From assembly GCA_950106755.1 (NCBI GenBank), contig OX467082.1:8308001-8372000 (forward strand): a DNA stretch of 64,000 nt, in the 5' to 3' direction. The translations under genes and the position numbers were made by a program. Shown here one piece after another: positions 30,539-42,593 of the stretch. This stretch comes from Climacium dendroides. Taxonomy: Eukaryota > Streptophyta > Bryopsida > Hypnales > Climaciaceae. The notes beneath the pieces are model-generated. The model was given only the letters and a program-made list of their open reading frames with translations, had not been told where the DNA came from and ran no database searches. The number at the start of each line of letters is the position of its first letter. Within the stretch, counting starts at the first letter, position 1.

Positions 30539-33217
30539 ATGGAGAGCCGTTATTCTAACCCTAACCCTAGTGGAAAACGCAAGAGGAGCCGTTATTCTAA
30601 CCCTAACCCTAGTGGAAAACGCAAGAGGAGCCCTGGCCCTACTGAAGCCATTCCGGCGCCTCCGACACGTGCCGCCAATGATGATCGAGTTTGGAAAGGT
30701 TTAGTAATATCGTATCTAGCGACGTATTATGGTATAGACGTTGTACCAGGGAATTTTCCAGCGGTTTCTGCTTTCCTTAATTGCAACTCTGATACTTTGG
30801 AGTCCTACGTTCGAGCCTGTTATGAAGCGAAGTCTGACGTAGACAGGAAGGCGTGCAAGTCCATTTTGGATTCCGATTCCCCCAAGGTTTCCTCGAAGCT
30901 TTCCCCCAAGCTTGCTGTGGGTAGTAATGCTAGAGAAAGCTTTTTGAAGGCTTTCTCTGATGAGTATAAAGATGATCGCTCCTGCTTGAAGACATTTACC
31001 AATTTTATTGACAGATGTGCAGCTGACTGGAGGCGCAAGAATTACCTTGCCCCCTATACGTCTCTTGTGCAAAGCTCAGGTACCGGGAAAAGCCGACTGG
31101 TGAAGGAATTTGCCAACGAACGGTATGTGATATACTGCTGTGTTAGAGAGAAGGGTAGTTCCGGCATTCCTGCGCGTTCCTGGATAGCGGACACCCTTGT
31201 CCCGGCTTCCGAGACAGGCGATGACCATGAGAGATCGATGGGGTTGCTTCTTTATGCTTCATTTTTTTGTGCCTGCATGGATCATCTGGCCGATTTTGTG
31301 AAGAGCGGCGCAAACCGTACTGAGCGAGAATGGTGCAAGATGCAACTAATGGAGGAGGAGTCTGGAAAGATCAATGTCAGTGGAGTTGCTTTTTGGAAGG
31401 AAATCCACGAGAGGATGACCGAATTTCGAACGACTGTTCTTGGAGAAGGCCCTTTCGAAGAAGGGATACCATTCACGAATCTCTTACAGTCCAAGGTACG
31501 ATCGTCCTGTACGAAGCTCGTGGAAAGCTTCAGGATCTCTGGTTTAGACACAAAGGGTAAGGCGTTGCTTACCTTCGCACTGGACGAGTCTAAAAGCCTC
31601 CTTGGAGATTATGGTGCCACGACACACTTCAGCATATTCCGGTGGATGGCCTCTTCTCTTGAGGAGGGCTGTGGCATCTTTATAGTACTGCTTGATACAA
31701 CTTCCAAAATCAGCAACTTCATGCCCTCCAAGATTCCAGATAAATCGTTCCGGTACAGTGAAAAGGGCAGGAAGCTGCTTCCAGCATTCTACGCACTCGA
31801 CACCTTCAATATCTTGGCTCCCAAGGAGAAGATTTGGACTGTGTTAGGTGATTCTCCTTGTGACTTGACAAGTGTGTTGCTCAAGCATTTCATGAAAGGG
31901 CGACCATTGTTTGCAAGTTGCATTCAATCTGGGTCGGACGCCAAAGTTAGTGAAGAGGTGAGATTGGCTGATGTGGTGCAACTGGCTGTGGAGAAGTTAC
32001 TTGGGGGAATCGCTGTAGAACAAGATATGCAAGTAAATATGAACCGTAATCTAGTGGTTGCATTGCTTTCTGTGCGTGCCGCTGTTTTTGTTAAACCCCA
32101 GTCGGAGTTGGCATCGTCCTTGGTTGCCCAGCACCTTGGCATGTGCCTTGCTATTTCCCCTGACAGGCGCTTGGTGTTCATCGGGTATCCATCGGAACCA
32201 GTGCTGGCTGAAGCTGCGTGTCGCATAATGAATCGACGGTCGAAGTTACATTTGGGTGAAATCCTTGGTCCCATGTTAACTTACGTACGGGAGGGAATTG
32301 TTGAAGGGGGTGCACGAGGTGAGTTGGTGGCACGAATTCTTTTCCTCTTAGCTTGGGATCGCGCCTGCAAGAATGATAAGTCTAGATACGAACCACGGTT
32401 CGCCATCTTCCGTGATTATAAGAAACTCTACACCAGGCCTCTAGTGGTGCGGGAGTTCCTACATTCCTTGGCTGACAAAGATCGATTCGATGATGCTCTT
32501 AAAGGGCAAATTGATCAGGAAGAAATGGAGAGGTTTCTGAAAGGGAGGGTATTCTTTACCCACTTTACCTCAGTCACCCACAGTGTCCAACGGTCTGAAT
32601 TGATAGATTTCTACGAGCGTGGTGTTGCCATTTTGTGCAAGCGTAATCAAACGGCCATTGACATGATAATTCCCGTGCGGTTATGTCAAGATGATATGTC
32701 GTGCATTCTGGTTCAGGTGCGTAACTACACCAATTCAGATGCAAATTACAAGTCGACCAGCATGACAGTTAGGCCCGAATATGCAGGTTTATCAACGGAG
32801 CCGGCGGACTATCCATACCTTGTTCTTTATCTTCAGCTTGGGTATAAAACTGCGAAAGTATGGAATCTCAAATATGAGCAGCACGATGTTGCTGTCTCTC
32901 GTGCAAAACCAGGCGCCAGAAGAGAAGCAAGCAAAAGCGATGAGGACCCCTTTCAAATGATTGTTGGCCTTTTCTCACTAAAGCCTGCGGCTTATCCTTG
33001 TCTTCGTGACGAAGTAAGAAGAGCCTATGGAGCTACTGAGGATTCGCAGAATTCCGAGCATTTGTCAAACTTCTGTCAAGCTTGGAGTGATCCGCTCCAT
33101 TATGTTGAGAGCTATGAACCTGCGGCGTTGGGTGGAAGTAGAATGAAACAGGCGAACTGCGACTTTGTGAAGCATACCTGCGTTCTCACCTATGCATCGA
33201 GTTCCTCTGGTAGTTAG
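30539..33217 (+). CDS. P-loop NTPase with C-terminal nuclease-like domain (fungal/Crinkler-type), 892 aa
   Basis: A single uninterrupted exon of 892 codons runs from ATG 30539 to TAG 33217. The N-terminus has two 14-residue copies of SRYSNPNPSGKRKR, giving two basic nuclear-localisation-like blocks. A P-loop follows at residues 179-185 (SSGTGKS, in LVQSSGTGKSRLVKEFA) and a Walker B-like LLTFALDES near residues 340-350. Toward the C-terminus, AIDMIIPV (Asp708) and CILVQVRNY (residues 722-730) match the D...QxKN core of the restriction-endonuclease-like domain linked to this NTPase in basidiomycete and Crinkler-type proteins (from general knowledge). Arg728 replaces the usual lysine, so nuclease activity is doubtful. 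The lack of introns, unlike neighbouring genes, and the fungal-like family suggest transfer or spread by a mobile element. Likely nuclear. Its function in plants is unknown. Confidence 0.7.
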   Translation: MESRYSNPNPSGKRKRSRYSNPNPSGKRKRSPGPTEAIPAPPTRAANDDRVWKGLVISYLATYYGIDVVPGNFPAVSAFLNCNSDTLESYVRACYEAKSDVDRKACKSILDSDSPKVSSKLSPKLAVGSNARESFLKAFSDEYKDDRSCLKTFTNFIDRCAADWRRKNYLAPYTSLVQSSGTGKSRLVKEFANERYVIYCCVREKGSSGIPARSWIADTLVPASETGDDHERSMGLLLYASFFCACMDHLADFVKSGANRTEREWCKMQLMEEESGKINVSGVAFWKEIHERMTEFRTTVLGEGPFEEGIPFTNLLQSKVRSSCTKLVESFRISGLDTKGKALLTFALDESKSLLGDYGATTHFSIFRWMASSLEEGCGIFIVLLDTTSKISNFMPSKIPDKSFRYSEKGRKLLPAFYALDTFNILAPKEKIWTVLGDSPCDLTSVLLKHFMKGRPLFASCIQSGSDAKVSEEVRLADVVQLAVEKLLGGIAVEQDMQVNMNRNLVVALLSVRAAVFVKPQSELASSLVAQHLGMCLAISPDRRLVFIGYPSEPVLAEAACRIMNRRSKLHLGEILGPMLTYVREGIVEGGARGELVARILFLLAWDRACKNDKSRYEPRFAIFRDYKKLYTRPLVVREFLHSLADKDRFDDALKGQIDQEEMERFLKGRVFFTHFTSVTHSVQRSELIDFYERGVAILCKRNQTAIDMIIPVRLCQDDMSCILVQVRNYTNSDANYKSTSMTVRPEYAGLSTEPADYPYLVLYLQLGYKTAKVWNLKYEQHDVAVSRAKPGARREASKSDEDPFQMIVGLFSLKPAAYPCLRDEVRRAYGATEDSQNSEHLSNFCQAWSDPLHYVESYEPAALGGSRMKQANCDFVKHTCVLTYASSSSGS
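30545..30628 (+). repeat. 42-bp in-frame tandem duplication in the NTPase gene
   Basis: Two identical 42-bp units (30545-30586, 30587-30628) encode SRYSNPNPSGKRKR twice. Each unit contains CTAACCCTAACCCTAG, which resembles telomere repeat sequence on the C-rich strand. Confidence 0.95.
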
Positions 33218-34167
33218 GAATCTATGACTGCATTGTTTCTGCCATTGGCATCAGGACTGTGACTAGGTGCTGTGTACATGAGACCTTCAAACCAATTTTG
33301 TAACCAAATTTTGCGATGTAATTAGAGTTGCAAACCAGTTTTGTGATGGACTAAGGTGTAGAGTCCAATTTTGTCATAAGTGCAGATAGGTAGAGTAATC
33401 AAGGAGGTGAAGGGAATTGGATTGCAATTGGTGAGGTGTTTCTGTGTCCAGGTTGTGGTCGTCAGTTGTTCATATTGTGGATGCAAGGGTTAATTGTTTG
33501 GTTGGTAGGCTCACAACGGTGTTCATGTCTTGCTGTAAGTTGCGTGTGTTCATTAGTTAGTAGCTTATATGTACATGGATTTGCTGCACTTTCTGCATGA
33601 GACCCTTGGTTGGGATCTTCAAGAAGCTTTGCAAAAATCATTTGCAAGTTGTCTAAAAACTCCAGCAGTCTTGCCTTTATTGCCCAACTACAAGATATGA
33701 CAAAAGATTTTTTACATATACATCAGATGAGTTTTTAGCCCTCTGGAGGGTTGTGAGTTCCCGGCAATTTCCCAATTGCAAGAACTCCCCTATAAAGAGC
33801 AATAGCAGCTCACTGATGTGGCCGAATGACTACCATGTCTAAAAAAAATGAAAAAAAAAATGAATTTTTTTTTCAGCTTTTTTTCTTCATTTCAAGAATG
33901 TAAGTTTTTTAATTTAATTTAATTTAATTCCTTTTTTGGAAATAGCTATTCGCTAGATTATGCAAGGGGGATCAACATCAAGAACAGGCCTGAAATGTCC
34001 CTCTCGCCCCCCCCCTCCAAATCATCTAATGGATGAAGAAAAAAATAATCCGTTTTGAGTTGTGCAAAGAAGCATGAATGGTTGTCACAAACCTCAAAAG
34101 ATAATTATTGACGTCCAATTGTTTGAAATTTACTATAAGTTGGAAAACTATATTAAGGAAAACAAAC

Positions 34168-34272
34168 TATGAGTGACATTTGTATTTTTTGTGATGTGAA
34201 AACATCAAATTCAATGCAAATTTGTGTTGGATTTGACATTTTGATATCGCAAAAAATATAAATGTCATTTAT
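34168..34272. repeat. Foldback repeat, arms about 50 bp
   Basis: GAGTGACATTTGTATTTTTT at the left pairs with AAAAAATATAAATGTCATTT at the right, with TTCAATGCAAATTTGTGTTG around the centre. Weaker pairing extends outward to about 34135 and 34305. A half-copy (CAAATTTGCATTGAATTTGA) lies at 35518, so the family is dispersed. Confidence 0.7.
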
Positions 34273-35226
34273 TTGTTTTTTTCAACATGCTTTTCTATTA
34301 GAGTATAATTTTTTAATTTTGTGAAATTCCAAAATTTTAAATATCAAAAAATAAAAATGAAATTTATTATAAACTTTTGAGTTGCAAATTTGTAAAATTT
34401 TTAAGTTCATAAGCTAATATTTTATTGGCTTAATTTTGAACCAATAATATATTTTAAAATTTTAAAATAAAATAGTTTTTTCTATTAAATATTTAATATT
34501 TGATGAAGATGATACTACTACATCATTTCAAACATGATGAGCCTACACAAAATTATTGCGTGTCTTGCATATATTGAATGGAATAGTGCTGTTACTACAT
34601 TAGGGTTTTTTTTTATTGTTCTATTTTCTAACAATTATGCCTCATCAACTAATAATCATAAAATTTTAGAATGTTAAAGACTTTAAATAAATAAGTCTAA
34701 AAATTTGTAAATTTATAATTTTCAAAAACCTCTAAATTTAAAAATTCATGACTAGATAAATCTAAAAAGTTATTAATTTTAAATTTTAAAAACTCTAGAT
34801 TTTTAAATGATTCTAATTTTTTAAAATTAATTTAATTTATAAAATTTGTGGATATTTAATATTATTATATCCAAATTAATTAGAATGAAATAATTTTTAC
34901 TGCAAAAGTATATTGTTTTATCAAATTGTGGGCAATGCAATAGATTTTTGAGAAATAGGCCAACTTGACGGTTCATTTTTGAAAAGCTAATTCAAAATTA
35001 AATTCTTATTCCAACCTATTATTGCAATTCCACCTTCATGTAAGTATTCCATGTAAGGTATAGTGTACATTTTTATTCTAAATATATATCTTACATACAT
35101 TAGGCTAAAATTGTCACAAGAATAGTATTAAATTAGGTTATCCTACAATAGAAAACTACATAGACAAACAGATAGTTGTCCCCTCCCACCAGCCTTTGAC
35201 TAAAAGGCTAATACCAATAATACAAG

Positions 35227-35656
35227 TAAAACCTCTCTTAATACATGGTGTTGGGATTATGCACTAAGAGAGGTTTATGTATGTGGAGAGGTGTAATGAA
35301 TGGTTACTTAACAAATATAAACTTCCAATACTACTTTTCAAAAAATGTCCTTTAAATCGGGTCCACCTACAAACTCCATTGTGTACAAGGAAGGTTCGTT
35401 GAGTTTATTTTTCTTGGCCTACAATTGGCACTACTCCTATATTCATTGGTAAAAGTTGAAGTTATTTTTTCATGTATGGATTTTATTACATATGTAGAAA
35501 ACCAACTTAGAGAAACAAATTTGCATTGAATTTGATGTTTTATTTCACAAAAAAAAGAAATGTCACCTATATATTATTTGCCTCAATATAATTTCCTTAT
35601 ACAAGTAGAACCTCTCTTCGTGCATCCTCAATTAATGCATTGAAAGAGGTTTAATT
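35227..35656. repeat. Two related hairpins (AAACCTCTCTT...AAGAGAGGTTT)
   Basis: At 35227-35275, AAACCTCTCTTAATACAT pairs with ATGCACTAAGAGAGGTTT. At 35604-35656, AACCTCTCTTCGTGCAT pairs with ATGCATTGAAAGAGGTTT. Stems of the same type with different loops suggest a small repeat family; each may be the end region of a MITE. Confidence 0.55.
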
Positions 35657-37721
35657 TGAACACATGACAAGTTTCACCAAATTCAAGAACTAGTTTATAT
35701 TCAACTCATGCCTAATTAAACGCTCTCCAAATTTGTTAAACTTTGTAAAGTGCTAGCATCCTAACTTTTTTTACGGTATAGTTTTTATTTTGCAAATATT
35801 TTTCAATTTGAAAGAGGACTAGCTTCAAAGTTCTAGAGACGTTGTACTACTATCAAAAAACTTTTGTAATTTTGAAACAAATGAAGTGGTCATAGTTGTG
35901 TTCTAATTCATTAAGGGAGATCAACTCTTCATTGGTTCTTCCTCTTCAACTCCAACTTTGATATGAACTAACCCTTTAGAGAGGACACCATGGGGCTAAA
36001 TTGCACCAATTGAAAATAAATCTCTACTTTTTGCCAAAAAAATCCATTTTTATTTAGTTGAAGTAGATGAAGTTGCCAAATTTGAATGAAAAAGTGTTTG
36101 AATATAGTAGAATTTTTTTTTTATTCTAAAAATGAATAAATATAAAAATATAGGTGTTCACCAAATTTAAATGATTGCCATCCCCAAAGACTAGTACTTT
36201 TTCAAAAAATTTAAGAAAAGTCCTAGCTATGAATAATGACCTATGGGAAGCAATCCAATGTCCTACTCTAGTATCGTAGGATGGTGTAATTTTGTGTAGG
36301 AGGTGATTAACATTGATTAATTATAGCACAGTCCCCAACATAGTTGTGGCACATTATAATTGACTATAAGACTCTCAATATTGCAACCAACCCTTGGTCA
36401 GAAATAGGAAGGTCTATATGATGAGTGTGGGTGGAACAAAATCTTCAACTAAAAAATTCATAGTAATTATGTTTTGAGAAATAAAAATCCAAAAAATTAT
36501 GGAAACCTTACGGACTCTATTTGTGCACGTGGAAAAATTTCTCTACTATTGAAACCTTCCTTGTAGATAGGTATATTTGCTTATGCCCAAAAGAGGCCTT
36601 ACATAGTTTGAGTCCAATTCAAAGTGTTGTAACTTTTGCATCCAATGTCCAAATTCATTAAAACTTGTTGGAAAAGTTGCGCATACTAGTCTAGTTTGTG
36701 TAGTGTAATTTTCAGATCAATCCAAGATGTACTGATTTTTTGAAAGCCAATCGAAGTTCACAAGTTCAATTTGAGTTCACCAAACAGCACTTGATAGCTA
36801 CAACTTTGGGGGCTTGTATCTCCTTCATCCAATGTTTTTTTTCAATAAAATTTGTTGGATCATGTTTCCCTTTAAGTCTAGTTATTGTGGTAAATTTTTC
36901 ATATCAATCCAAGTTGTTTGGAATGGTTTGGAGCAGTTCGAAGTTCAAAACCCTAATAGTTTTTCATTCCAATGAACTTCGGCGGTTTATTTCTTCTTCT
37001 TACACTGCCCATTTTCAATAAAAAAATTTTGGGAAAGTTGTGCATACTAATCTAGTTTGTGCAAATAAAGTTTCATATCAATTCAAGAAGTTATGAATGA
37101 TTGAGAGTCATTTTAAGAGGAGGTTTAGCCTTGGATGTGTTTTTTTGCAACTTTTATTGACATTTCAAAGCCATTTCATAGACACAATGAGTCAATTGAA
37201 TGATGTTTTCTTTCACCAATGTATTTGTATGCTGATTTTCAAGCACTTTGTCGTTTAAAGTTTTTTCATTTGAAAAGGTTTAGAAATCAAATTTCACCTC
37301 CAAATGTATTGCAAGGAAAATTCCAGCATCCTTTTTCAACACTAAAACATCATGATCTTGCAGTCCATGTGGCCAAATGACTCCAAATTTGATCCATCAC
37401 ATCTACAACATATACATTATAAGATTGTACGGTTGAGATTTCTATACAATAGTGACATTTAGACTTGTAATATTTCAAAAGCAATGATGTTCTTAGACCT
37501 GAAAAGGCCTTGGGGCTTGAGGGGTTGAGTGGACAGAAATGGGTTGCCTCTCTCAGTTCCAAACTATAACTCCCTTCTGGGAAGCTTAACTTAGAGCAGT
37601 TCCAAAGCCACACTGAAGCAACACTGTAAAGGTTCTGCACCATTGATCTTCTAATAACGAGGAATATGCTCCATTGATTTGCTTCAAAGGGTTGCTTCAA
37701 CCTGTTGCTGTGGGGCTTCAC

Positions 37722-37964
37722 TTAGAGTCTTGGAGTGGGAGTCGCAGCAGCAGGACACTCTACGGCATCCCAAATGGGGTACCCTTTGGCTTTTTCAAGC
37801 ACAACGAGCTCTTTCGCAGCTTGTGACGCTCTACCACCGAAAGAGCGGGCAGCAAGCCCGCTAGCCATCGCTCTGTCCCTACTTCCATCGTCCGCGTCTT
37901 CGGACAATGCAGACAGCCGTGGCCTCAATTCCTTTTTTTCTAATTGTAGCTCACAATGTTTCAT
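37722..37964 (-). CDS. Unidentified GC-rich ORF, possible exon
   Basis: The minus-strand frame encodes an 80-residue, alanine-rich peptide (SEDADDGSRDRAMASG, SFGGRASQAAKELVVLEKAK) that stops at 37722. Base composition is much richer in GC than the AT-rich sequence to its left. It lies head-to-head with the TMEM41-like gene. I do not recognise it; it could be a last exon, a gene fragment or 5'-flank sequence of the neighbour. Confidence 0.25.
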   Translation of the reverse strand: MKHCELQLEKKELRPRLSALSEDADDGSRDRAMASGLAARSFGGRASQAAKELVVLEKAKGYPIWDAVECPAAATPTPRL

Positions 37965-38399
37965 TCACTTTAGATCCTAGACCGCTTCTTAGGGATTGAA
38001 TAGGGCCACCAGGTAGCGTGTTTGATCGAGAGGTTAGAGCGCTTGGAAGAAGCAAGCGGATTTGGAAGAGCAAGCGAATTTGGAGAGCAAGGAATCGCAT
38101 GTCTGTGTCGTCGCCTACGCTGTCGCTTTTGTCTACTCTTTCTCTTTCTCCTTTTTCCTTGGCGCTCTCGCCGTGTTTGTTGTCGCTCTGTTTTTACGTG
38201 GCTTCGTTGTCCGCGTTTGTGGCGCCGTTTTTCTCCATCTCGCTGTCGCGCTGTCAATTCTTAGCGTTTTCGCTTTACGACTCGGTTTCGCCGCCGCTCT
38301 TCTTTTCGCTCTACTTGTTCCTGTCGCTTTCCTTTAGCTTGTCCGTGTGCCTCTCCCTTTCTTTTGTCACTTTTGCGAACTCCATAGCCGCGATGTCGC

Positions 38400-38649
38400 A
38401 TTGAGCATGTCGTTAGGGGAGCTTCGGGAATATCGCTCTGCATTGCGGATTAGCTCGCGACGACACGGCAGCCGTGCGCGTGCTCGGTTGAAGAGGCGTA
38501 AGTTGCACGCACCTCCTTGTTTGTGTTTGAGCTTGAGGATTTCGTGATTGGAGTTTCGTGATTTTGTTTTAGGTTGATTTTTGAATTTCATGAGATTTTA
38601 GGAATCAGTATTGGTTCCTGTTTTTAAATTAATTTTTATTTTTGACAGA
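38400..38649 (+). promoter_or_regulatory. 5' untranslated exon and intron of the TMEM41-like gene
   Basis: A good donor (GAGGC followed by GTAAGTTGC) lies near 38498 and an acceptor (TTTTTGACAG) ends at 38649, one base before the start codon. This layout indicates an intron in the 5' untranslated region. The upstream end of the transcript is not defined. Confidence 0.5.
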
Positions 38650-40600
38650 ATGAAACCCGGGGCCGCTAGTCCCTTTCCTCTTGCCACTCTTGTTGCTATG
38701 CAGAAGAGTGGAATTCCGATGGACGACATGGCGAAGCCTAGTCCTAATCGGGATGAGCAAATTTTGCGTAACGGAGGCGAGGGTTTAAGGCGAATGTCGC
38801 GGTTGCCTTTGTCGACATTCGAATTGATTGTCGTGCTCGGCATCTTCGGGATGTTCTCAATTGCGCTCTTGTGCATATACATCACCATGCCAAGTGTTGA
38901 TCATAAGCTCCTCAAGCTCCCTCGCACAGTGTCGGAGTTGCGCATATTGACGTAAGTCGACTCTGCATAATTGAGTCGACTCTCACGTTCTTTTTCATTC
39001 ACGAGGTAGCCTAATATGTGGTCCTGATATCTTTCGTTTTGATTAATTTTCTGTAGAGCGCATTCGTTCTCAAAATACTGTCGTTTGAAATCGATTAGGT
39101 TTTCAGGGGCTTTGATAATCTTTTAATTTTGACGCTACTTTTACAAATTGTCTCACCTACGTATGTTGACGTCTGCAGGGAATATGTCTCAAAATACACA
39201 GACGACTATAAACCACAAGTGCTACTTGGCTTCTGCACGACCTACATATTTATGCAGACTTTTATGATCCCTGGAACGATCGTAATGTCACTGCTGGCGG
39301 GCTCTTTGTTTGGTGTAGCCCAGGGTATGGCGTTGGTGATCTTTACAGCCACTACTGGAGCTTCTTGTTGCTATTTTTTATCCAAACTCATTGGTCGTCC
39401 CCTTGCAATGTGGCTGTGGCCCGACAAACTGCGCTTTTTCACCCGAGAGGTTAGTCTTGGTTTCCCTAACCTAAACCGATATTGACTGTTAGCGAGCACC
39501 GTCATTCTGCTGTCCCTGGTTTGAAGTGATGTGACCAGCTGTTGAATATGCAATGCTTGGAAATACCATAATGCTGTTTGCAGATAAACTTTTTTAGTAT
39601 GCGTTCACAGTTCTTGCATAATCACTCCTGTGTTAAACTTCTATCGGATTTTTGAATGTCATACAGCTCGCTACATATTTATATTTGGCACATGCTATAT
39701 CTTTGCTGCGGAAATGTCCCATGCAAGTGGGTTTAGGCCGCCTCCAATTTACGATTGCAATGCTTGTCTTTCAAAGTGTCATGAGCATCTATGATGAGGT
39801 TCCTGCCATGAGTGATGCTGACGATTGTATGTGTGCAGGTTTCCAAGCGGAGGGATTATTTATTCAACTACATGCTGTTTTTGAGAGTCACACCAACCTT
39901 GCCGAATACTTTTATCAACGTTTGCTCTCCAATTGTAGATATCCCCTACCCCACCTTTCTCATGGCTACTATAATTGGTTTGGTGCCTGCTACGTTTGTG
40001 ACTGTCCGAGTAAGTCATCCCTACTCGGTTTTAAAGACTTGAAAACTGTGCTGTACTTTTTTTCGTTCAAATTATCAGTATTATTTGCAAAAGAAACAAC
40101 CCTAAGATTAGTTATATGAACTCTTTTTCTAATTGCTAATTGGGTATTTGTGGACCATGTTTTCTCAACAGAAGGCACTTTCTATTTAGTTTCGTTTAGG
40201 TTTTAGTCTTTCCAAGTGCAATACCAGTCTTAGAGACTTGCTTTCGGGAAGCCTCCACCATATATGACGATGATAGTTAGCTATATCATGGTTGGCAAGT
40301 AGGGTTGACAATACTCCTTTCTTATTCATCTCACATAACATTGCTTAGGCTGGAAAAACTCACATACTTTTGCATGTTGACACTCTTTTTGGAGGCACAA
40401 TTACATTAAGCAACCGTTTGATATTTCTGCTGATGTGAACATGGCAGGCTGGTCTTGCCCTGAACACCCTTGGGAGTTTTAACGATCTGTATGACGTCAA
40501 GACTGTAGCTGCTCTCTTTTTTATTGGCCTTGTTTCCATTGTGCCAGCTATTGTGAGTAGATCCCAGTCCCAGGAATCCGACAGACCTCACAGCAGCTAA
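38650..40600 (+). CDS. TMEM41/VTT-domain (SNARE-associated Golgi type) membrane protein
   Basis: Coding exons 38650-38951, 39179-39449, 39839-40009 and 40448-40600 add up to 299 codons (298 aa). All introns are GT-AG with compatible phases, and the length is close to the 291 aa of human TMEM41B. The protein has a cytosolic N-terminus, a membrane segment (LIVVLGIFGMFSIALLCIYI), then the VTT domain: YIFMQTFMIPGTIVMSLLAG, LFGVAQGMALVIFTATTGAS, and the signature LFLRVTPTLPNTFINVCSPI with GLVPATFVTVR. A last membrane helix precedes a short serine-rich tail. TMEM41/VMP1 proteins are ER lipid scramblases that act in autophagosome formation and lipid transport. The gene appears complete and functional. 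Confidence 0.93.
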
Positions 40601-42270
40601 TTGTTACTGCCGATTTGTCTTCCACGGCATGCACACCCTGGCCTGCCACCACCATTTGGCGGAAGTGACGGCATGTCCTCACTGCGATTATCAAGTGAAT
40701 CGCAAGGTGAATTCTGCTACAACCTTTCTTGTTCACCAGTCTCTGGATGTAGACTGGAAAGTGGACTGTACTGTGCCGTGAACCGGAAGGAGCTCTATGC
40801 CTTTGCAATCGCCTCCTCATTGCTTTTCCAGTTGACTCATTTTTTTACTGACCTCGTTTAACAGATTTGATAACTGTAGATACACCGATTGTGACATAAT
40901 TCCTCTATTTGAAGAAGTTAGACCTAGTCCATGCAACTAGATGCAAGTATGGATTCATAATTCAAGATTCTTTAAGTACTAGATGCGTTCATTTGACGAT
41001 GACAGGTATATTGAAGATATGCAGCATCACCAGCTACTATACAGAATCGCCATTTTCCAGTCGGCTTGACATGGTTTAGACCAGCTCAGGTTGTACACTG
41101 GATTTCTAATTTCTTGGATGGTTTGTCATTCAAGCTGTAGTAGATATCTTGTACCCCTGTATTGAAGGGAATTTTATTCATTCTTGGTCATGGAATTTTT
41201 CCCGTCTGTATATGTACAAGCCTTTTCCTGTTTTTGCCAACTTGTAGCGAATATGAAAGAATATATGTATCTTCGAACTACTGTTGGACTACTGACTTTA
41301 TTACTCGATGGATTTGAATCAAACCAACTTGACTGGTCCCCGTGCATGGCAAGAAATGTCACCCTACTCAATGTCATGCACATCACGCTACTTTCTAGGC
41401 CGGTTTCTTTAACACTCAACTGATTCTCGGTTGGAACTGTACCAATTTCAGCTGAGGGTACCCGGTGTCCACAATTTAAGTTGCATGACTTGCGGTGAGA
41501 ATTGTGAGCTATTGTGAGGCCCTATTGTAAAGCGACCATGAAAAAACTCACGGGGAAGTCAACCTGGGCTGTGAATGCGCTCTCAAGAGAATGATGATAA
41601 TGGAGTAAGCTTTCTTTCGTGTGATTACAAAAGGTAGAAGACTTTCATACTGGGAGTAGACTTGAATGTTCCATGCAACGATGAAGATTTTGCTTATTAT
41701 TTACAAAAAATTAGATATGATTTTCTGTGTGTTTTGTGGAAAGTTTGTACCACTGATGATAAAATCTGCAAAATTTCAATTCATATTTGGAATTAGAGTC
41801 CCCTAATCAGCTAGGAGAGGCCAGGAAACATAAAATAACTGGCCACAATATAGGGGACAAATTGAGCATTTTCTCCATTTTTTGGTTAATCAACGAGGTT
41901 GATTATTTTGAAATATAGAGGATCTGGAGGAAAGCCAACATCAGTTAGTATAGGGTTTGAAGACCTCTGGGCTTAACTCTTAAGCGCTCTGACATCCACA
42001 TTTTGGATGATGAACAGAAGGTTTGCATGCACTGTTTTGTACAACTCATTTCTCATTCATACAATGTAACACTTGAATCTTGAAAAGACAATCTTCCTTA
42101 ATGACCAATTTCATGAAACTGCAGAAAATAATATTACTCCATATCATGGAAGACCTAAAAAGTCAATTTTACAATGAATTTCACACTGAAAAGTTAGAAG
42201 TTCCTAATGAGGTCACTGTTCACTCCATTACTGTCATGTAAGACATGCATTGTGGCCCACATCTCACATA
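40601..42270. other. 3' flank of the TMEM41-like gene, no further gene
   Basis: The first few hundred bases probably include the 3' untranslated region. Beyond them I see no supported coding frame, repeat or structural RNA. Confidence 0.5.
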
Positions 42271-42274
42271 CTGA

Positions 42275-42383
42275 AAAAACCCACAATGGGGTCATTTCTT
42301 AGGTGATCACTATGGGTCATTTGACCACAAAAACCCACGATGGGATCAGGTGACCACTATGGGTCATTTGACCGCAATGGGCT
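42275..42383 (+). repeat. 54-bp tandem duplication
   Basis: Two units start at 42275 and 42329 with AAAAACCCACNATGGG and share GTGACCACTATGGGTCATTT with small changes. They lie 60-160 bp before a TATA box at 42441. Confidence 0.8.
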
Positions 42384-42440
42384 GTTTTACCTTATAGCCT
42401 TCAATAGCCTTCAATACCCTGTAAAACTGACAGAGGGTCT

Positions 42441-42449
42441 ACTATATAT
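42441..42449 (+). promoter_or_regulatory. TATA box
   Basis: CTACTATATATACCAC fits a plant TATA box. A start site about 30 bp downstream would give a short leader to the small ORF at 42594. Confidence 0.45.
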
Positions 42450-42593
42450 ACCACTGTCCCCGTGAGCTTTATGAAAGCTTCAAGCTACGATCTAGTAACA
42501 TCCTACCGTACCAACTACCAAAACCTGTGATCCACTCCACAGGTGCACCACGGCTTCGCCTTTCACAACACCGCTCCGAACAAACCCTGCTAC

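Larger units (their letters stand above)
33218..37700. other. AT-rich gene-free stretch with foldbacks
   Basis: No frame shows domain or exon structure. The part before 33800 may hold the 3' untranslated region of the NTPase gene. Foldback repeats occur at 34168-34272, 35227-35275 and 35604-35656. The rest is simple AT-rich sequence. Confidence 0.5.

Noticed and set aside
38018..38404. Hydrophobic ORF with many leucine and serine residues (SLSPFSLALSPCLLSL)
   Set aside because: It reflects CT-rich 5' flank sequence. Several frames are open together and none has a domain or a fitting exon.
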